DNA from: Bacillota bacterium
GTDB lineage: Bacteria; Bacillota; Clostridia; Peptostreptococcales; Anaerovoracaceae
Length of the DNA: 5,082 nt
Assembly: GCA_016283945.1 (NCBI GenBank)
Contig: JAEENW010000032.1
Location: 1 to 5,082 of the forward strand
Direction: 5' to 3'
Part shown: piece by piece, positions 4,011 through 5,082 of the stretch
How the letters are laid out: the number at the start of each line of letters is the position of its first letter
Numbering within the stretch: position 1 is the first letter of the stretch
Made by a program: the position numbers and the translations under genes
Notes under the pieces: generated by a model
Seen by the model: only the letters and a program-made list of their open reading frames with translations
Databases searched by the model: none
What the model was told of the DNA's origin: nothing

Positions 4011-5082
4011 ATGGACAAAGAAACAGCAAAGGATTTCTGGACCAAGATCATCGGGCTCGTCAGCTCCGGCAACGGCTCCACGCGCCTCGACGATCCGCAG
4101 ATCGAGCTCTCGGTCAAGGTCAAGGCAGGACTCCTGGAGGAGATCCCCGACGGCAGCTTCATCGAGATCAAGGACTGCGTTGACGAGCTCTCGTCCATCT
4201 GGCAGGGCATGCCATCCGCCAGCGCGTCCGAGCTCCTCGTGAACGCCCTTAAGCTGACCGATTATCCGGAAGGCGGCAAGCAGCAGCTCGCCGATCTGCT
4301 CTCCGAGTTCTCGGCCGCGACCGGCTACGAGCCGTACTCGCCCGGGTCCGTACGCGAAGCGAGAAGGGTCGCCGCCGCGAAGCTCTCGCTCGAGCTCGCA
4401 TCGGATCCCAGAAAGATCTTCAAGGAGCTCGGCAGCCGGGTCGTCGGCCAGGACGAGGCCCGCAGGGCAGCCTCGATGCTGATCTACAATCACCTGCGCG
4501 GCTGCAGGTCCAACACGCTCTTCTACGGCCCGACCGGCTGCGGCAAGACCGAGATATGGCGCGCCGCGGGCGAGCTCTTCCCGGACCTCGTCAGCGTGGT
4601 CGACGCGAGCAGGCTCGCCCCCGAAGGCTGGCGCGGCGGGACGCACCTTCGCGACATCTTCGACGGCATCCCCGGCGACCGCCTCAGAAGATACGGCCGC
4701 ATAGTCGTGCTCGACGAAGCCGACAAGGTCTTCTGCGAGACCATAGTCAGCGGAAACGGCACCGACCACTCCGCTCTGCTGCAGAGCACGCTGCTCAAGA
4801 TGCTCGACGGCGACATGCTCCGCTTCGGAGCCGAAGACGCCCTCCATCCCGCCTTCAGCGTGGACTGCGAAAGGGTCTCCGTCGTTCTGCTCGGCACCTT
4901 CGAGAAGCTTCTTGAGAAGCGAGCCAGAGCGCCCAGATCCATAGGCTTCGGCGCCGCGGCCGTGGACGCGGACAGCTCCGCGATGCAGGCCGGCTCCTGC
5001 GGGCCGGAGCGCCGCGGCATCAGCTACGCCGACCTCATCGGCGCGGGCATGCGCCGCGAGATCGCTGGCCGCATAGGCCGCA
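4011..5082 (+). CDS. ClpX-like AAA+ protein unfoldase lacking the zinc-binding domain (partial, runs off the window)
   Basis: 357 codons are visible without a stop. From residue 133 it follows ClpX: VVGQDEARRAASMLIYNHLRG (144-164), Walker A GPTGCGKT (173-180), Walker B IVVLDEAD (231-238), a sensor-1-like strand VVLLGTFEKL (291-300), SIGFGA (310-315) and AGMRREIAGRI (345-355, compare the ClpX GLIPEFIGRL segment). IGF at 311-313 sits where ClpX has its ClpP-docking loop. Pore loop 1, GYVG in ClpX, is GWRG here (206-209), and the RKH loop position reads ALH (277-279). The first 130 residues are not the ClpX four-cysteine zinc domain (only C56 before the AAA core) and match nothing I know. Family role: ATP-driven unfolding of proteins, often for ClpP, in the cytoplasm. 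Start: AAGGAG at 3997-4002, 8 bases before ATG. ATC outnumbers ATA 14 to 5 among isoleucines, unlike the nuclease-like gene. Confidence 0.92.
   Translation, partial: MDKETAKDFWTKIIGLVSSGNGSTRLDDPQIELSVKVKAGLLEEIPDGSFIEIKDCVDELSSIWQGMPSASASELLVNALKLTDYPEGGKQQLADLLSEFSAATGYEPYSPGSVREARRVAAAKLSLELASDPRKIFKELGSRVVGQDEARRAASMLIYNHLRGCRSNTLFYGPTGCGKTEIWRAAGELFPDLVSVVDASRLAPEGWRGGTHLRDIFDGIPGDRLRRYGRIVVLDEADKVFCETIVSGNGTDHSALLQSTLLKMLDGDMLRFGAEDALHPAFSVDCERVSVVLLGTFEKLLEKRARAPRSIGFGAAAVDADSSAMQAGSCGPERRGISYADLIGAGMRREIAGRIGR

Noticed and set aside
3910..4242. Open frame starting at ATG 3910 after GGAGGAG
   Set aside because: The ribosome site is only about 1-3 bases from the ATG and the frame overlaps the ClpX-like gene out of frame with a low-complexity Ser/Arg-rich product. 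The ribosome site itself is kept as part of the leader-switch hypothesis.
3936..4847. Long open frame (303 codons) on the - strand
   Set aside because: It is the antisense shadow of the ClpX-like gene, whose + strand frame carries Walker A, Walker B and IGFG motifs.
1852..5082. A named anti-phage defence system
   Set aside because: A nuclease-like protein, an unknown protein and a ClpX-like unfoldase are suggestive, but the unfoldase has its own promoter, no known system has this gene set to my knowledge, and there is no direct sign of defence function.
1..5082. CRISPR array, insertion sequence, transposase or attachment site
   Set aside because: I found no regularly spaced repeats, terminal inverted repeats with target duplications, transposase motifs or tRNA-gene ends.

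Overview
The window is GC-rich bacterial DNA. All six genes I can support lie on the + strand, with short gaps and mostly AGGAG-type ribosome sites. The frequent ATA and AGG/AGA codons despite the high GC, the sigma-70-type promoters and the gene content suggest an anaerobic GC-rich bacterium, such as a high-GC Clostridia-like or Synergistota-like lineage. That placement is inference with low confidence; nothing here fixes the taxon.

Layout. Bases 1-161 hold the C-terminus of a Cof-type HAD phosphatase. A small antibiotic-biosynthesis-monooxygenase (ABM) domain protein follows at 244-528. The gap 529-764 is the first regulatory region. It holds a near-consensus promoter (TTGAAA, 17 bp, TATAAT) whose spacer is filled by a perfect ACTGTAAA/TTTACAGT dyad. 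Further TGTAAA half-sites lie one and two helical turns upstream, and the roughly 100-nt transcribed leader ends in a strong intrinsic terminator. Behind it lies a nucleoside hydrolase (765-1763). An 88-bp gap with a hairpin leads to a PD-(D/E)XK nuclease-like protein (1852-2859), and a 96-bp gap with another hairpin leads to a 254-aa protein that I do not recognise (2956-3720).

The second regulatory region (3721-4010) carries two TACAT/ATGTA dyads flanking a consensus TTGACA box. It also carries a set of mutually exclusive hairpins: an antiterminator, a terminator ending in TTTT, and a hairpin competing for the terminator's 3' arm. This controls entry into a ClpX-like AAA+ unfoldase gene (4011 to the window end, incomplete). 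The protein lacks the ClpX zinc-binding domain and has an unrecognised N-terminal region of about 135 residues. It keeps an IGFG motif at the position of ClpX's ClpP-docking loop.

How the genes fit together. The HAD phosphatase, ABM protein and nucleoside hydrolase look like ordinary small-molecule metabolism. The nuclease-like gene, the unknown gene and the ClpX-like unfoldase look accessory. The unfoldase has its own attenuated promoter and a different isoleucine codon preference from the nuclease gene. The parts most likely to be undescribed are the two attenuator-type leaders, the zinc-domain-less ClpX-like protein, and the nuclease domain without its usual helicase partner but with a long helical insertion.
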